Notes: generated from the letters alone by a model not told the origin. DNA of 64,000 bases from Mucilaginibacter achroorhodeus (GCF_007846095.1 NZ_VOEI01000002.1:620001-684000); one strand, 5' to 3'. Shown: positions 34,606-43,901, numbered from the stretch's first letter. Translations and numbers: made by a program.

Positions 34606-34733
34606 CAGAGTCAAGAAAACAAGAGACAAGAATCAGGAAAAAGAAGCAAGCAGGAAAGAAAGAGATCCGGGAATATGAGAATCAGTAAGCAAGATAAAAA
34701 ATCTTTTCTCCTGACATCCTGACTCTTGATTCC
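34606..34733. repeat. TCTTGATTC-type inverted intergenic repeat, copy 2
   Basis: The left side has CAGAGTCAAGA and AGACAAGAATCAGG (34606-34638). The right side has CTGACATCCTGACTCTTGATTCC (34711-34733) in inverted orientation. The element lies between the adaptor and the pump gene of the same operon. It also supplies an ATT start to a spurious extension of the pump gene. Confidence 0.6.
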
Positions 34734-34806
34734 ATTCGACCATAGACGTAAAAACAGCGTCTCTCAGCCACTGCTTTGCTCAAAAAGTTCCGTAATAATT
34801 AATAAA

Positions 34807-37800
34807 ATGTTTAAGAAATTTATAGAAAGGCCGGTACTGTCAACCGTTATCTCTATCCTGTTGGTGATAGTAGGTATCCTCGGCCTCACCAAATTACCCT
34901 TAGAGCGTTTCCCCAATATTGCCCCTCCGGCAGTATTGGTATCCGCTGTTTACCCGGGCGCTAACGCCGAAACCATTTTACGTTCGGTAACACCTTCTCT
35001 GGAAGAAGCCATCAACGGTGTTGAGAACATGACCTACATGACCTCTACTGCCAGTAATGATGGTACTTTGGGTATCACTGTTTATTTTAAACAAGGCACC
35101 GACCCTGACCAGGCGGCGGTGAACGTGCAAAACCGCGTATCACAGGCTACCAGCCAGTTACCTGCCGAGGTAGTGCAATATGGTATTACCACCACCAAAC
35201 AGCAAAACAGCTTTATAGGTGCTATGGCCATATACACCGAAGACCCTAAAAAGTATGATGCAACCTTTGTTGCCAACTATGCGCAGATCAACATTATCCC
35301 CGAGATAAAACGGATCCCCGGCGTAGGTTCTGCACAGGTATTTGGTGGTGTTAAGGATTACAGCATGCGTGTGTGGTTAAACCCAGCACAAATGGCTGCC
35401 TACAAGATAACTCCAGCCGAAGTAATGGCTGCCATACAGGATAAAAACGTTGAAGCTGCCCCGGGCCGTTTCGGCGAGCGCAGCGATAAGGCTTTTGAGT
35501 ATGTAATTAAATATAAGGGTAAACTTACTAAGCCGGAAGAATATCAGAATATTGCTATCCGTGCCAATGCAGATGGTTCTGTGCTACACCTTAAAGACGT
35601 GGCACGTGTTGAACTGGGTGCTTACTCATACAACAGCTATAGTAATCTGAATGGCAAGGATGGTGTGATCATCGGTATCATCCAGTTATCAGGATCGAAC
35701 GCCAACGAGATACAAATAGCTATTGATAAACTGATGGAGAAAGCATCTAAAAGCTTCCCTGTTGGTATCAAATACAACCAGTTCTATCGTACCAAAACCG
35801 ATTTGGACGAATCTATCAACCAGGTAGAGCATACACTGATAGAAGCATTCGTGCTGGTATTTATCGTTGTGTTCCTGTTCCTGCAAGATTTTAGGTCTAC
35901 GCTTATTCCGGCAATTGCGGTACCGGTGGCCATTGTAGGTACGTTCTTCTTTATGAGCCTGTTTGGCTTCTCGGTGAACTTACTTACGCTGTTCGCACTC
36001 GTCCTCGCGATAGGTATTGTTGTGGATGACGCCATTGTGGTGGTTGAGGCCGTGCACGCCAAAATGGAGCACGACCCAAGCCTTTCGCCTAAGCAGGCAA
36101 CTACCGAAGCAATGCATGAGATCACGGGTGCTATCATATCCATTACACTGGTAATGGCAGCGGTGTTCCTGCCGGTGAGTTTCATGACGGGCTCTACTGG
36201 TATCTTCTACCGCCAGTTTGCCTTAACTATGGCTATCGCGATCATTATATCTGCAGTAAACGCGCTAACGCTAAGTCCGGCCCTGGCTGCATTGTTCCTT
36301 AAAAACAATCACACCGGTGGCCATAACGCACCAAAACAAGGCTTTGTGCAAAGGTTTTATGCAGGCTTTAATGGCAGCTTTAATTATATGACCAATAAAT
36401 ATGTTGGCGGTATCAAAGTACTTATCAAAAATAAATGGATAAGTGTTGCCGGCCTTGTACTGCTTACTGCTATTACAGTATTCCTGGTGAATAGAACCAA
36501 AACCGGCTTTATACCTACGGAAGACCAGGGATTTGTGGCCATTGCGGTTTCAACTCCATCAGGTACATCACTTGCCGGCACCAACAAGATCTTCAAAGAT
36601 GCCGAAGACCAGTTAAAAACATTGCCATCAGCAAGGTTCGTTACGGCGCTATCGGGTTTTAACTTCTTAACCCAATCAAGCAGCCCTTCAGCGGGCGTTA
36701 TATTCCTGCTGTTGAAGCCAACAGAAGAGCGTGGCGAAGTGAAGAACATTGATGAGATCCAAAACATCGTTCGCGGCAAACTGGGTTCAGTAACAGGTGG
36801 TACATTCTTCGTGTTTAGTTTCCCTACCGTACCTGGTTTCAGTAACGTGGAAGCACTTGACGTGATGCTGCAAGACCGTACCAACGGTAAACTGGATAAG
36901 TTTAGCGGTGTAGCAAACAACTTTATTGCTAAACTGATGCAGAAACCTGCCGTGGCTTACGCCTTTACATCATACAAAGCAGATTATCCTCAGTTACAAT
37001 TAGAGATCGACGACGAGAAAGCTAATCAGTTGGGTGTAAATGTGAAAGACATCCTGTCTACCATGCAGGCTTACTTTGGTACTGCGCAGGCATCAGACTT
37101 TAACCGCTTCGGTAAATATTACCGTGTGGTTGTACAAGCTGATGTTGCCGACCGTACCGACCCTACAACTATCGACCGTGTGTTTGTGAAAAACAAAGCA
37201 GGCGAAGCCGTGCCTATCAACACCCTGGTAAAACTAACCCGTGTGTATGGTTCAGAGACCGCCTCTCGTTACAATCTGTTCAACTCTATCGAGGTGAACG
37301 CTATACCTAAACCCGGCTACAGCTCCGGTGACGCCATCAAGGCCATTGAGGAAACTGCTAAAGAGCAACTACCTGCTGGTTATGCCTACGAGTTCTCGGG
37401 CCAAACCCGCGAGGAGATCTCATCAGGCGGTCAGTCAGCGGTGGTATTCCTGCTGTGTCTGGTGTTTGTCTACTTCCTACTATCAGCGCAGTACGAAAGT
37501 TACATACTGCCATTGGCGGTTATCCTGTCGATCCCTACAGGTATCTTCGGTACGTTTGCTGTACTGGGCTTAACAGGTATCGAGAATAACATCTACGTGC
37601 AGGTAGCACTCATCATGCTTATCGGCTTGCTGGCCAAGAACGCTATTTTGATAGTAGAGTTTGCGGTGCAGAAGCGCCGCCAGAGTATGAGCCTGGTTAC
37701 CGCTGCCATAGAAGCTGCAAGATTAAGGATCCGCCCTATCGTGATGACCTCGCTTGCCTTCGTGTTCGGTTTGTTCCCGATGAGTATTGCAACCGGCCCA

Positions 37801-38004
37801 TCTGCACAGGGTAACCACTCTATCAGTATTGGTGCTGCTGGCGGTATGGTGAGCGGTGTAGTGTTAGGTTTGTTCATCATCCCGGTACTGTTTGTCATCT
37901 TCCAGCATCTGCAGGAAAAAATCAGCGGTACGCCGATAGAAAAACACCTGGATGGTACCAACCAGGACCAACACGCAAAACAATTGGAACCGGAATTATC
38001 ATAA
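34807..38004 (+). CDS. RND efflux pump permease, HAE1 (AcrB) type
   Basis: A 1065-residue inner-membrane proton/drug antiporter. The ATG at 34807 (MFKKFIERPVLSTVISILLVIVG) is the family-standard N-terminus. The 27-codon frame upstream comes from repeat sequence. Helix 4 carries the proton-relay aspartates in GIVVDDAIVVVEAVHAKMEHD, typical of drug pumps rather than metal pumps. Two large periplasmic loops and the RIRPIVMTSLAFVFGLFPM motif near the C-terminus are present. It is followed by a repeat element and the TolC-type channel gene. Substrates (drugs, detergents) are inferred from the clade. Confidence 0.95.
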   Translation: MFKKFIERPVLSTVISILLVIVGILGLTKLPLERFPNIAPPAVLVSAVYPGANAETILRSVTPSLEEAINGVENMTYMTSTASNDGTLGITVYFKQGTDPDQAAVNVQNRVSQATSQLPAEVVQYGITTTKQQNSFIGAMAIYTEDPKKYDATFVANYAQINIIPEIKRIPGVGSAQVFGGVKDYSMRVWLNPAQMAAYKITPAEVMAAIQDKNVEAAPGRFGERSDKAFEYVIKYKGKLTKPEEYQNIAIRANADGSVLHLKDVARVELGAYSYNSYSNLNGKDGVIIGIIQLSGSNANEIQIAIDKLMEKASKSFPVGIKYNQFYRTKTDLDESINQVEHTLIEAFVLVFIVVFLFLQDFRSTLIPAIAVPVAIVGTFFFMSLFGFSVNLLTLFALVLAIGIVVDDAIVVVEAVHAKMEHDPSLSPKQATTEAMHEITGAIISITLVMAAVFLPVSFMTGSTGIFYRQFALTMAIAIIISAVNALTLSPALAALFLKNNHTGGHNAPKQGFVQRFYAGFNGSFNYMTNKYVGGIKVLIKNKWISVAGLVLLTAITVFLVNRTKTGFIPTEDQGFVAIAVSTPSGTSLAGTNKIFKDAEDQLKTLPSARFVTALSGFNFLTQSSSPSAGVIFLLLKPTEERGEVKNIDEIQNIVRGKLGSVTGGTFFVFSFPTVPGFSNVEALDVMLQDRTNGKLDKFSGVANNFIAKLMQKPAVAYAFTSYKADYPQLQLEIDDEKANQLGVNVKDILSTMQAYFGTAQASDFNRFGKYYRVVVQADVADRTDPTTIDRVFVKNKAGEAVPINTLVKLTRVYGSETASRYNLFNSIEVNAIPKPGYSSGDAIKAIEETAKEQLPAGYAYEFSGQTREEISSGGQSAVVFLLCLVFVYFLLSAQYESYILPLAVILSIPTGIFGTFAVLGLTGIENNIYVQVALIMLIGLLAKNAILIVEFAVQKRRQSMSLVTAAIEAARLRIRPIVMTSLAFVFGLFPMSIATGPSAQGNHSISIGAAGGMVSGVVLGLFIIPVLFVIFQHLQEKISGTPIEKHLDGTNQDQHAKQLEPELS

Positions 38005-38008
38005 ATCA

Positions 38009-38132
38009 ACTCACCCCGACCACGCTACGCTGGTCGACCCTCTCTGTTCCGTAAAGAGGGTTATAAAAGGCTAAACCCTCTTTCCGCAAAGCGGAGAGAG
38101 GGTGGTCAAGCGGTAGCGATGACCGGGTGAGT
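38009..38132. repeat. ACTCACCCC...GGGTGAGT palindromic intergenic element, copy 2
   Basis: Outer arms ACTCACCC (38009-38016) and GGGTGAGT (38125-38132) enclose nested inverted segments: GACCACGCTACGCTGGTC, CCCTCTCTGTTCCG and CCCTCTTTCCGC/AGAGGG, with GGTCAAGCGGTAGCGATGACC. This gives a multi-branched palindrome between the pump and the channel gene. It is related to 20846-20908 but longer. The start of the channel gene lies outside it. Confidence 0.7.
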
Positions 38133-38150
38133 CCTCAACACAACAACAAA

Positions 38151-39560
38151 ATGAAAAAGATATTAAGCGGGCTATTTGTATTATCACTGATAATAAGCGC
38201 CTGTAACGTTTCAAAAGACGTTAAAACACCAAAGCCTGAATTGCCTGTGGCTTTCAGGAATACAGTAACTACTGCTGATACCAGCAGCATTGCAGATATC
38301 CAATGGAAAAACTTTTTTGCTGATGCAACCTTGCAAAAGCTGATAGATGATGCCATCCGCAATAATTATGATCTGCAGATCGCGTTGAAGAACATTGAAT
38401 CTTCACGGTTATTATTTAATCAGATCAAGTTCAACTACACCCCGCAGGTAAACCTAAACGTTACCGCCAACACCACCCGCCCAAGCGATAACAGCCTTAA
38501 CGGCTTAAGCTTAGGCCAGTTTTTAGGTGCTAAACACATTGAAGATTACAACGCTAACCTTGGCCTGTCATGGGAAGCAGATATCTGGGGTAAGATCCGT
38601 AACCAAAGCAGGGCCGCCCTGGCACAGTACCTGCAAACTGCAGAAGCACGCAAGGCTATCCAAACCAACATCGTTGCTTCAGTTTCGCAAGGTTATTACA
38701 ACCTGCTGATGCTGGATGAGCAGTTGCAGATTGCCAAGCGTAACGTAAACCTTACAGATAGCACGCTGCGTATTTTAAACCTGCAATTCAATTCAGGACA
38801 AGTTACTTCGTTGGCCGTTCAGCAGGCCGAAGCACAGCGCCTGGCAGCTGCACAATTGGTACCCGAGTTTGAGCAAAATATCACCATACAGGAAAATGCC
38901 TTACGCATACTTGCAGGTGCATTGCCTTCTGCAATCGAGCGCAATACCCGTTTAGATCAGCTGCCTGTTGCGGAAAACGTACCCACAGGTTTGCCATCAG
39001 CCATTGTAAGCCGCAGGCCGGATGTGCGTAGCGCCGAACTGGAACTTAACGTTGCCAATGCTAACGTGGGTATAGCTGCTGCTAATATGTACCCATCGCT
39101 TACCATTACTGCGCAGGGTGGTGTAAACTCGTTCAGGGCCAGCAACTGGTTCAGCTTACCGGCCTCGCTGTTTGGTACGGTGGCAGGGGGCATTACACAG
39201 CCGCTGTTTAACCGCAAAAGGCTGAAAACTCAATACGAGGTGGCCAAAGTTGAGCGCGAGAAAACCGTGTTGCAGTTCCGCCAGTCGGTGTTGAATGCTG
39301 TTGGTGAGGTATCTGATGCCTTGGTAAAAATAGAAAAACTAAAAGCACAGCAAACCATTGCTGCCAACAGGGTAAGCACCCTGCAACAGGCAACCGGCAA
39401 CGCCAACCTGCTGTTTAAGAACGGCATGGCGAATTACCTTGAGGTGATCACCGCCCAAAGTAATGTATTGCAAAGCGAACTGGAACTGGCATCCATTAAA
39501 CGCCAGCAGCTAAGCGCCGTAGCCGAGCTTTACCGCTCGCTTGGTGGTGGCTGGAAATGA
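38151..39560 (+). CDS. TolC-type outer-membrane channel lipoprotein (NodT/OprM family)
   Basis: A 469-residue protein. The ATG at 38151 gives a lipoprotein signal (MKKILSGLFVLSLIISAC). A GTG upstream lies inside a repeat. Two OEP domains form the alpha-barrel: AEARKAIQTNIVASVSQGYYNLLMLDEQLQIAKRNV and VSRRPDVRSAELELNVANANVGIAAANMYPSL, the hallmark of NodT-type channels. It completes a tripartite pump with the two upstream genes. A strong terminator follows. Confidence 0.94.
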   Translation: MKKILSGLFVLSLIISACNVSKDVKTPKPELPVAFRNTVTTADTSSIADIQWKNFFADATLQKLIDDAIRNNYDLQIALKNIESSRLLFNQIKFNYTPQVNLNVTANTTRPSDNSLNGLSLGQFLGAKHIEDYNANLGLSWEADIWGKIRNQSRAALAQYLQTAEARKAIQTNIVASVSQGYYNLLMLDEQLQIAKRNVNLTDSTLRILNLQFNSGQVTSLAVQQAEAQRLAAAQLVPEFEQNITIQENALRILAGALPSAIERNTRLDQLPVAENVPTGLPSAIVSRRPDVRSAELELNVANANVGIAAANMYPSLTITAQGGVNSFRASNWFSLPASLFGTVAGGITQPLFNRKRLKTQYEVAKVEREKTVLQFRQSVLNAVGEVSDALVKIEKLKAQQTIAANRVSTLQQATGNANLLFKNGMANYLEVITAQSNVLQSELELASIKRQQLSAVAELYRSLGGGWK

Positions 39561-39585
39561 TCTCTTGTTGATGAGTGATCTGAGG

Positions 39586-39622
39586 AAGCCGCATCCCGAC
39601 TTAGGTTGGGGGCGGCTTTTTT
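39586..39622 (+). terminator. Terminator of the RND efflux operon
   Basis: AAGCCGC-atcccgac-ttag-gttggg-GGCGGCTT forms a long GC-rich stem followed by TTTTTT. It ends 62 bp after the channel gene. Confidence 0.85.
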
Positions 39623-39739
39623 GTTGATGGCTTCGTCCTGTGTCATGGTGCGCTCGTAGTGCACTACAATGTACTTAGTTAGGCCTTACTTTGGCTTACT
39701 TTTTCTAATCATTACCTGCAATCCACCCCTTACCACAAG

Positions 39740-39792
39740 CGTTCATGTTCACGCCATGAACACTCGTGAACGCCGTGAACGCCGTGAACGCT
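39740..39792. repeat. Tandem/inverted GTGAACGCC repeat
   Basis: The 9-mer CGTGAACGC occurs three times in tandem (about 39764-39792). It is preceded by inverted relatives GCGTTCATGTTCACG (39739-39754), so the stretch can fold back. It sits in the 338-bp gap 39561-39898, which otherwise holds the terminator and no gene. Confidence 0.6.
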
Positions 39793-39898
39793 GACAGGAT
39801 CTTGGCAGTGGTGCTTAAGCATACCCGGTATGCGCGCAAGCTGTTTAAAAAACCAATCTAATTCTGAAAGCACGGCAATTCTGACCCTGACAATTTCT

Positions 39899-40951
39899 TT
39901 ACACCGTCCCTTCCGAATCTTCGTTAATGGCCTGTATCTGTACATCGTAGCCATTTATTGCCAGTTGCAGTTCTTCTTTGATACGCTTGCGTAAACTGCG
40001 GGGGCCAAGCACCCTTAACCTCGAACCAAACCCGAGCAGTTCGCGCTCCAATTCAAAATTTGGTATCACCCTTATGCTGAATATCTTGCCGTCCATTTCA
40101 TCCGTCAGAAACTTTTGCGTGTGGTGTATCGGCTTCGTTATCACATAAGGCGCGTTACTGTCATCTACCCAGAAAACAACTTCGCATGCCCTTTGATTAG
40201 GGGTTTTAGTTACACCCAAAACATCATCGTAATAGGTACTCAGGTCTATCTGCCGGTTAGGTATGTACTCATCCGGATGTTCTTCAATGGTCTCTGTCCT
40301 ATCCAGCGCCAGGTTAAGTAAGGGTTTATTGCGCGCATGTGATACCCCTAAAACAAACCAGCGGTTACGATACTCCTTAAGCAGGTACGGACTAAAACAA
40401 AAGGTACTGGCCTGCCTTGCCTTAAATGATCTGTAAGTTACGCAGATAGCCTTGCGCGCAACGATGGCTTTACGAATGGTCTCAAGCCATTCAAGCCCCT
40501 TCAGGTTTTCGTTCTTTTCAAAATCAATAACTGCCGGGCTGTTGGTTTTTTGCGTGTAGATCTTATCCTCCAGCTTGCTCACCATCTCGTTAAGATCGGC
40601 AAAGTGATTAAAGCCCTTAAACTGTTTCAGCAGGTTTGATACTTCGGTAAGTACCTGCATATCCTGGTGATTAAGCGGGATGTTGGTAATGCTGTAATCC
40701 TTATCGCTATAGGTATAATACTTTTTATCAACCACAACAATAGGTGCTTCATAACCCAGTTTGTTGCTGCGCATCATCTCAATATCTGCCTGGATGGTGC
40801 GTCGACTCACACCTTTGTCTATACCCTGAAACTCGTACAAGGCATCTGATACAGCATCTATCAAGGCCTCAAGCGTCCATTTCTTAAAACGGTTGCGCAG
40901 GCAGTTATCGATAGTGCGATAGCGGATAAGGGCGTTGCGGTTAACAGGCAT
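39899..40951 (-). CDS. WYL-domain transcriptional regulator
   Basis: A 350-residue regulator. An N-terminal helix-turn-helix (about 10-65, FKKWTLEALIDAVSDALYEFQGIDKGVSRRTIQADIEMMRS) precedes a WYL domain (about 150-240, RKAICVTYRSFKARQASTFCFSPYLLKEYRNRWFVLGVSH) and a WCX region. WYL proteins sense ligands, often nucleic acids or nucleotides, and regulate stress, repair and defence genes. It follows the 40968 hypothetical gene by 16 bp in the same direction. No defence cluster is adjacent, but rtcB is divergent from the pair, so control of RNA repair is an open possibility. Confidence 0.92.
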   Translation of the reverse strand: MPVNRNALIRYRTIDNCLRNRFKKWTLEALIDAVSDALYEFQGIDKGVSRRTIQADIEMMRSNKLGYEAPIVVVDKKYYTYSDKDYSITNIPLNHQDMQVLTEVSNLLKQFKGFNHFADLNEMVSKLEDKIYTQKTNSPAVIDFEKNENLKGLEWLETIRKAIVARKAICVTYRSFKARQASTFCFSPYLLKEYRNRWFVLGVSHARNKPLLNLALDRTETIEEHPDEYIPNRQIDLSTYYDDVLGVTKTPNQRACEVVFWVDDSNAPYVITKPIHHTQKFLTDEMDGKIFSIRVIPNFELERELLGFGSRLRVLGPRSLRKRIKEELQLAINGYDVQIQAINEDSEGTV

Positions 40952-40967
40952 AGTTGAGCAATTGAAT

Positions 40968-41462
40968 TTATTGTCTGAGTCTCAGCAGAAGTACGATCAC
41001 GATAATAATTAACACAAGTGGTACCAGTGCTATCGCATTCCTTTTCTTTTTGGTGTCAATTGATAATTTATAAGACGTTGAAATACCATACCTCTCCCCT
41101 ATAAGGCTGACAAGTTTTTCACAAGCATCATAAGCGCGGGTTTTGTTAGATAAAACAAACTCTTCGTTTACGATGAAATGAAAAAATTCTTTAGGGTCAG
41201 GATCATTTTTTAGAATTACATAAACAGAAGGCTGCGGCAAAGAAGATGAACCGCGCCTTGGGTGATCTCCAATCTCAAATTGGATTTCTTTGACATCGGC
41301 AACGTTAAAAAAGGTTTTTACGTTGTCATTGATATAGCAAAAAGTTTCGCTTTGTAACGTTATCTGCCAGCGTTCTTTTCCAAACGATGCGTCATAATTA
41401 CCGTAGATAGTATCTTTATCAGTCTGTATCCAACAGCCGCCATACCTTAGAATCGTTTCCAC
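40968..41462 (-). CDS. Hypothetical tail-anchored membrane protein
   Basis: A 164-residue protein (METILRYGGCWIQTDKDTIYGNYDASFGKERW). The soluble beta-rich N-terminal part (about 1-135) resembles small PH-like/YcxB-type folds, but I cannot name a family. A single C-terminal helix (IALVPLVLIIIVIVLLLRLRQ, about 144-164) would anchor it in the membrane with the body in the cytosol. It is cotranscribed with the WYL regulator and divergent from rtcB. Function unknown. Confidence 0.7.
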   Translation of the reverse strand: METILRYGGCWIQTDKDTIYGNYDASFGKERWQITLQSETFCYINDNVKTFFNVADVKEIQFEIGDHPRRGSSSLPQPSVYVILKNDPDPKEFFHFIVNEEFVLSNKTRAYDACEKLVSLIGERYGISTSYKLSIDTKKKRNAIALVPLVLIIIVIVLLLRLRQ

Positions 41463-41521
41463 TTTAAGATTAGTGATAGGTGTTTCGCAATAATAATTAA
41501 TTTTTATTGAAAATATTTTTT

Positions 41522-41542
41522 ACTGCGCAAAAACACTGCGCA
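41522..41542. promoter_or_regulatory. Direct repeat ACTGCGCa upstream of rtcB
   Basis: ACTGCGCA occurs at 41522-41529 and again at 41535-41542, 13 bp apart. A -7-like TTACTTTG (7 of 8 matches) lies at about 41552-41559. The repeats may be an activator or repressor site in the rtcB/40968 divergent region. Confidence 0.4.
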
Positions 41543-41590
41543 CTTGGTATTTTACTTTGTATCATAATCAAGAAAAGAAAAATAAAAAAC

Positions 41591-41616
41591 GTCTCCGCCT
41601 AACACGGGGCGGAGAC
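41591..41616 (+). promoter_or_regulatory. Strong 5'-UTR hairpin of rtcB
   Basis: GTCTCCGCC (41591-41599) pairs perfectly with GGCGGAGAC (41608-41616) around loop taacacgg. It ends 12 bp before the ATG and is followed by A-rich sequence and AAGAGG, not a T run. It is therefore not a normal terminator. It would sit in the ribosome-loading region of the mRNA. Confidence 0.6.
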
Positions 41617-41628
41617 AAAAAAGAGGTT

Positions 41629-43083
41629 ATGGAAAAGGAAAAAATATCAAACGGAGAAATAAGTGCTTTAGGCATTAACGACCTGGAACTGCTGGTTGCA
41701 TTTAGCCGTGTGGCTAATGGCTTGCTTAAGAACCAGGTGATGGATAAGCCGCAAATACTGGCCAACCTTGAATCGTTGATTGACGACCCGATGCCGTATG
41801 CACTAAAAAAGGGTGGCAAGTTTAAGAACATTGCCGAAAAGGTTATCGACCTGAGAAAAGAAGGCAAGTTTGTTAAACAAGCGCGCAGCGTGCATGAGCT
41901 TAAAAAAGAGATAGCGGAATTCCCGGTTTACGGGATAGAACATATTGAGGCCGGGGCGCTGGCACAGATGAGGACGGCTATACAATTGCCAATAGCCGTT
42001 GCCGGCGCCCTTATGCCCGATGCACACCAGGGTTATGGCCTACCCATTGGCGGCGTGCTGGCCACTACGGCCAATACCATTATCCCCTACGCTGTGGGTG
42101 TGGATATTGCCTGCAGAATGTGCTTAAGCATTTTTGAGTTGCCTGCTACAACCATTGATACTAAACAGGATAACCTGAAAAGCTTACTGTTAAAAAACAC
42201 GCATTTTGGTATCGGTAGCGAAAGTGGTGCCCATTATGATGATAGCTTGTTTGACCGTGCCGACTGGAGTGCAACCAAACAGATACGTTTGTTAAAGAAC
42301 AAAGCTTACAGGCAATTAGGAACATCAGGCACAGGTAACCATTTTGTGGAGTGGGGCGAGCTAAGCATAGCCGATGGCGCTTTAGAGGGCATACCAGGCG
42401 GTAATTACCTGGCCTTGCTATCGCACTCCGGCTCACGTGGTTTTGGCGGAAGCATTGCCAATTACTACTCAGATATTGCCATGAAGAAAACCAAGCTGCC
42501 GCATGAGGCCAAGCATTTGGCATGGTTGGATCTGGATACCGAAGAGGGCCATGAATACTGGCTGGCTATGAATTTGGCCGGTGATTACGCAAGCGCCAAT
42601 CACCACGAGATACATAACAAGATAGCTAAAGAAATGATGCTTGAGCCTTTGGCACGAATAGAGAACCACCACAACTTTGCCTGGAAAGAGCAGCTGCCCG
42701 ATGGAACCGAAGTAATGGTACACCGTAAAGGTGCAACGCCAGCCGGCGAGGGTGTACTGGGTATCATTCCGGGAAGTATGAGCACACCGGGCTTTTTGGT
42801 GCGTGGTAAAGGTGAAGCTACTTCTATCAATTCGGCGAGCCATGGTGCAGGGCGGCTAATGAGCCGTAGCGCGGCCTTTAAAACCATTAAACGCGACCTG
42901 GTAGTGGCCGAACTGCTGGATAAGAAGATAACCCTGTTGGGTAGCGACATTGACGAGGCGCCGATGGTGTACAAAGACATACACACCGTAATAGCTGCAC
43001 AGCATGACCTGGTTGATGTACTGGCTAAATTTCAACCGAGAATAGTCCGCATGGCTGACCCTAAGGAAAGGCCGGAGGATTGA
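41629..43083 (+). CDS. rtcB: RtcB family RNA ligase
   Basis: A 484-residue Mn2+/GTP-dependent ligase that joins 2',3'-cyclic phosphate or 3'-phosphate RNA ends to 5'-OH ends. The ATG at 41629 is chosen because the longer frame runs through the 5' hairpin. The metal site is visible in DIACRMC. GTSGTGNHFVE and HSGSRGFG are conserved RtcB motifs. The guanylylated histidine is H405 in SASHGAGRLMSR. No archease or RtcR activator gene is adjacent. A terminator follows. The role is likely repair of RNA cut by stress ribonucleases. Confidence 0.95.
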   Translation: MEKEKISNGEISALGINDLELLVAFSRVANGLLKNQVMDKPQILANLESLIDDPMPYALKKGGKFKNIAEKVIDLRKEGKFVKQARSVHELKKEIAEFPVYGIEHIEAGALAQMRTAIQLPIAVAGALMPDAHQGYGLPIGGVLATTANTIIPYAVGVDIACRMCLSIFELPATTIDTKQDNLKSLLLKNTHFGIGSESGAHYDDSLFDRADWSATKQIRLLKNKAYRQLGTSGTGNHFVEWGELSIADGALEGIPGGNYLALLSHSGSRGFGGSIANYYSDIAMKKTKLPHEAKHLAWLDLDTEEGHEYWLAMNLAGDYASANHHEIHNKIAKEMMLEPLARIENHHNFAWKEQLPDGTEVMVHRKGATPAGEGVLGIIPGSMSTPGFLVRGKGEATSINSASHGAGRLMSRSAAFKTIKRDLVVAELLDKKITLLGSDIDEAPMVYKDIHTVIAAQHDLVDVLAKFQPRIVRMADPKERPED

Positions 43084-43091
43084 TAACAACC

Positions 43092-43129
43092 AAACGGCAA
43101 TCTTTATTAGATTGCCGTTTTAATTTTTT
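43092..43129 (+). terminator. Intrinsic terminator of rtcB
   Basis: AAACGGCAATC (43092-43102) pairs with GATTGCCGTTT (43110-43120), followed by TAATTTTTT. It lies in the 50 bp between rtcB and the ATG at 43134. This argues that the frame upstream of that ATG is not translated. Confidence 0.88.
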
Positions 43130-43133
43130 AAAC

Positions 43134-43886
43134 ATGGATGCTTCGCTATCAGATTATAAATTACTTCTGCAGGCATATAGGTTAGGATTACGCATAGGTT
43201 TGATAACAAAGGCCGATGTTGTAGCGTGGGCAGACGAGATCATCATGCACACTGATGAACCGGATTATACGTTTATAGCCTTATCTATGAGCCGGGATGA
43301 CAATGAGTTGATAGGGGTAATAAATCAAACCGTTCCTGAATCTGACGATCTCGTAATTACAAGAGCTTTACTTTCTGAAGTTTGGCGTAGGTTTCACAAC
43401 CAGACTATCAATGTTGCCGAAGCCGTATTCTATATCGAATCTTTGCCCCGCTATAAATTAACTGATTATGAAAGCCTGCAGGCTTATGACTTAGAAGACT
43501 ATGAGTTTTTGTACGGCCATGTGAACGAACCAAATTTAAGGTTCAATGTAATAAGGTTCCTTAGTATTTATCAGAGATTCAATTTTGATAATTATCCAGA
43601 ATGGAATCAGCTTAGCGACGAACTAACAGCAGAGATAGAAATCAAAAAAACCCTGGAATGTAGACATGATCTGTATATATATCCACAACCGCGCATAATA
43701 CCTGCTGCACACAAAAAGGTGAGCATAAATTTTTTTGCGTTGCTGGCAATCTTACCGCTTGCAAGTATCGGTTTTCTACTGCTTACCGGCTACGTCAAAA
43801 GCGGTAAAGGTGAGTCACTATCTATATTGGGAATAATTTGCATAGTTATGGCCGTAGTAACCTTTCGAAATTCAAGGCAAACTTAA
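43134..43886 (+). CDS. Hypothetical protein with C-terminal membrane segments
   Basis: About 250 residues from the ATG at 43134 (MDASLSDYKLLLQAYRLGLRIGLITKADVVAWADEII). The first 190 residues are soluble and helical. A pair of C-terminal helices follows (INFFALLAILPLASIGFLLLTGYV and LSILGIICIVMAVVTF). The N-terminal text suggests a helical repeat scaffold. No catalytic motif is recognised. An rtcB terminator precedes it, so it probably has its own promoter. Function unknown. Confidence 0.7.
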   Translation: MDASLSDYKLLLQAYRLGLRIGLITKADVVAWADEIIMHTDEPDYTFIALSMSRDDNELIGVINQTVPESDDLVITRALLSEVWRRFHNQTINVAEAVFYIESLPRYKLTDYESLQAYDLEDYEFLYGHVNEPNLRFNVIRFLSIYQRFNFDNYPEWNQLSDELTAEIEIKKTLECRHDLYIYPQPRIIPAAHKKVSINFFALLAILPLASIGFLLLTGYVKSGKGESLSILGIICIVMAVVTFRNSRQT

Positions 43887-43901
43887 ATATCGTACAAAAA
43901 C

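Noticed and set aside
34726-34806. 27-codon N-terminal extension of the RND pump
   Set aside because: It begins at a non-ATG codon within repeat sequence. The family-standard N-terminus starts at 34807.
41557-41628. 24-codon N-terminal extension of RtcB
   Set aside because: It would translate through the perfect 9-bp hairpin and is rich in Lys/Arg without family support; the ATG at 41629 is preferred.
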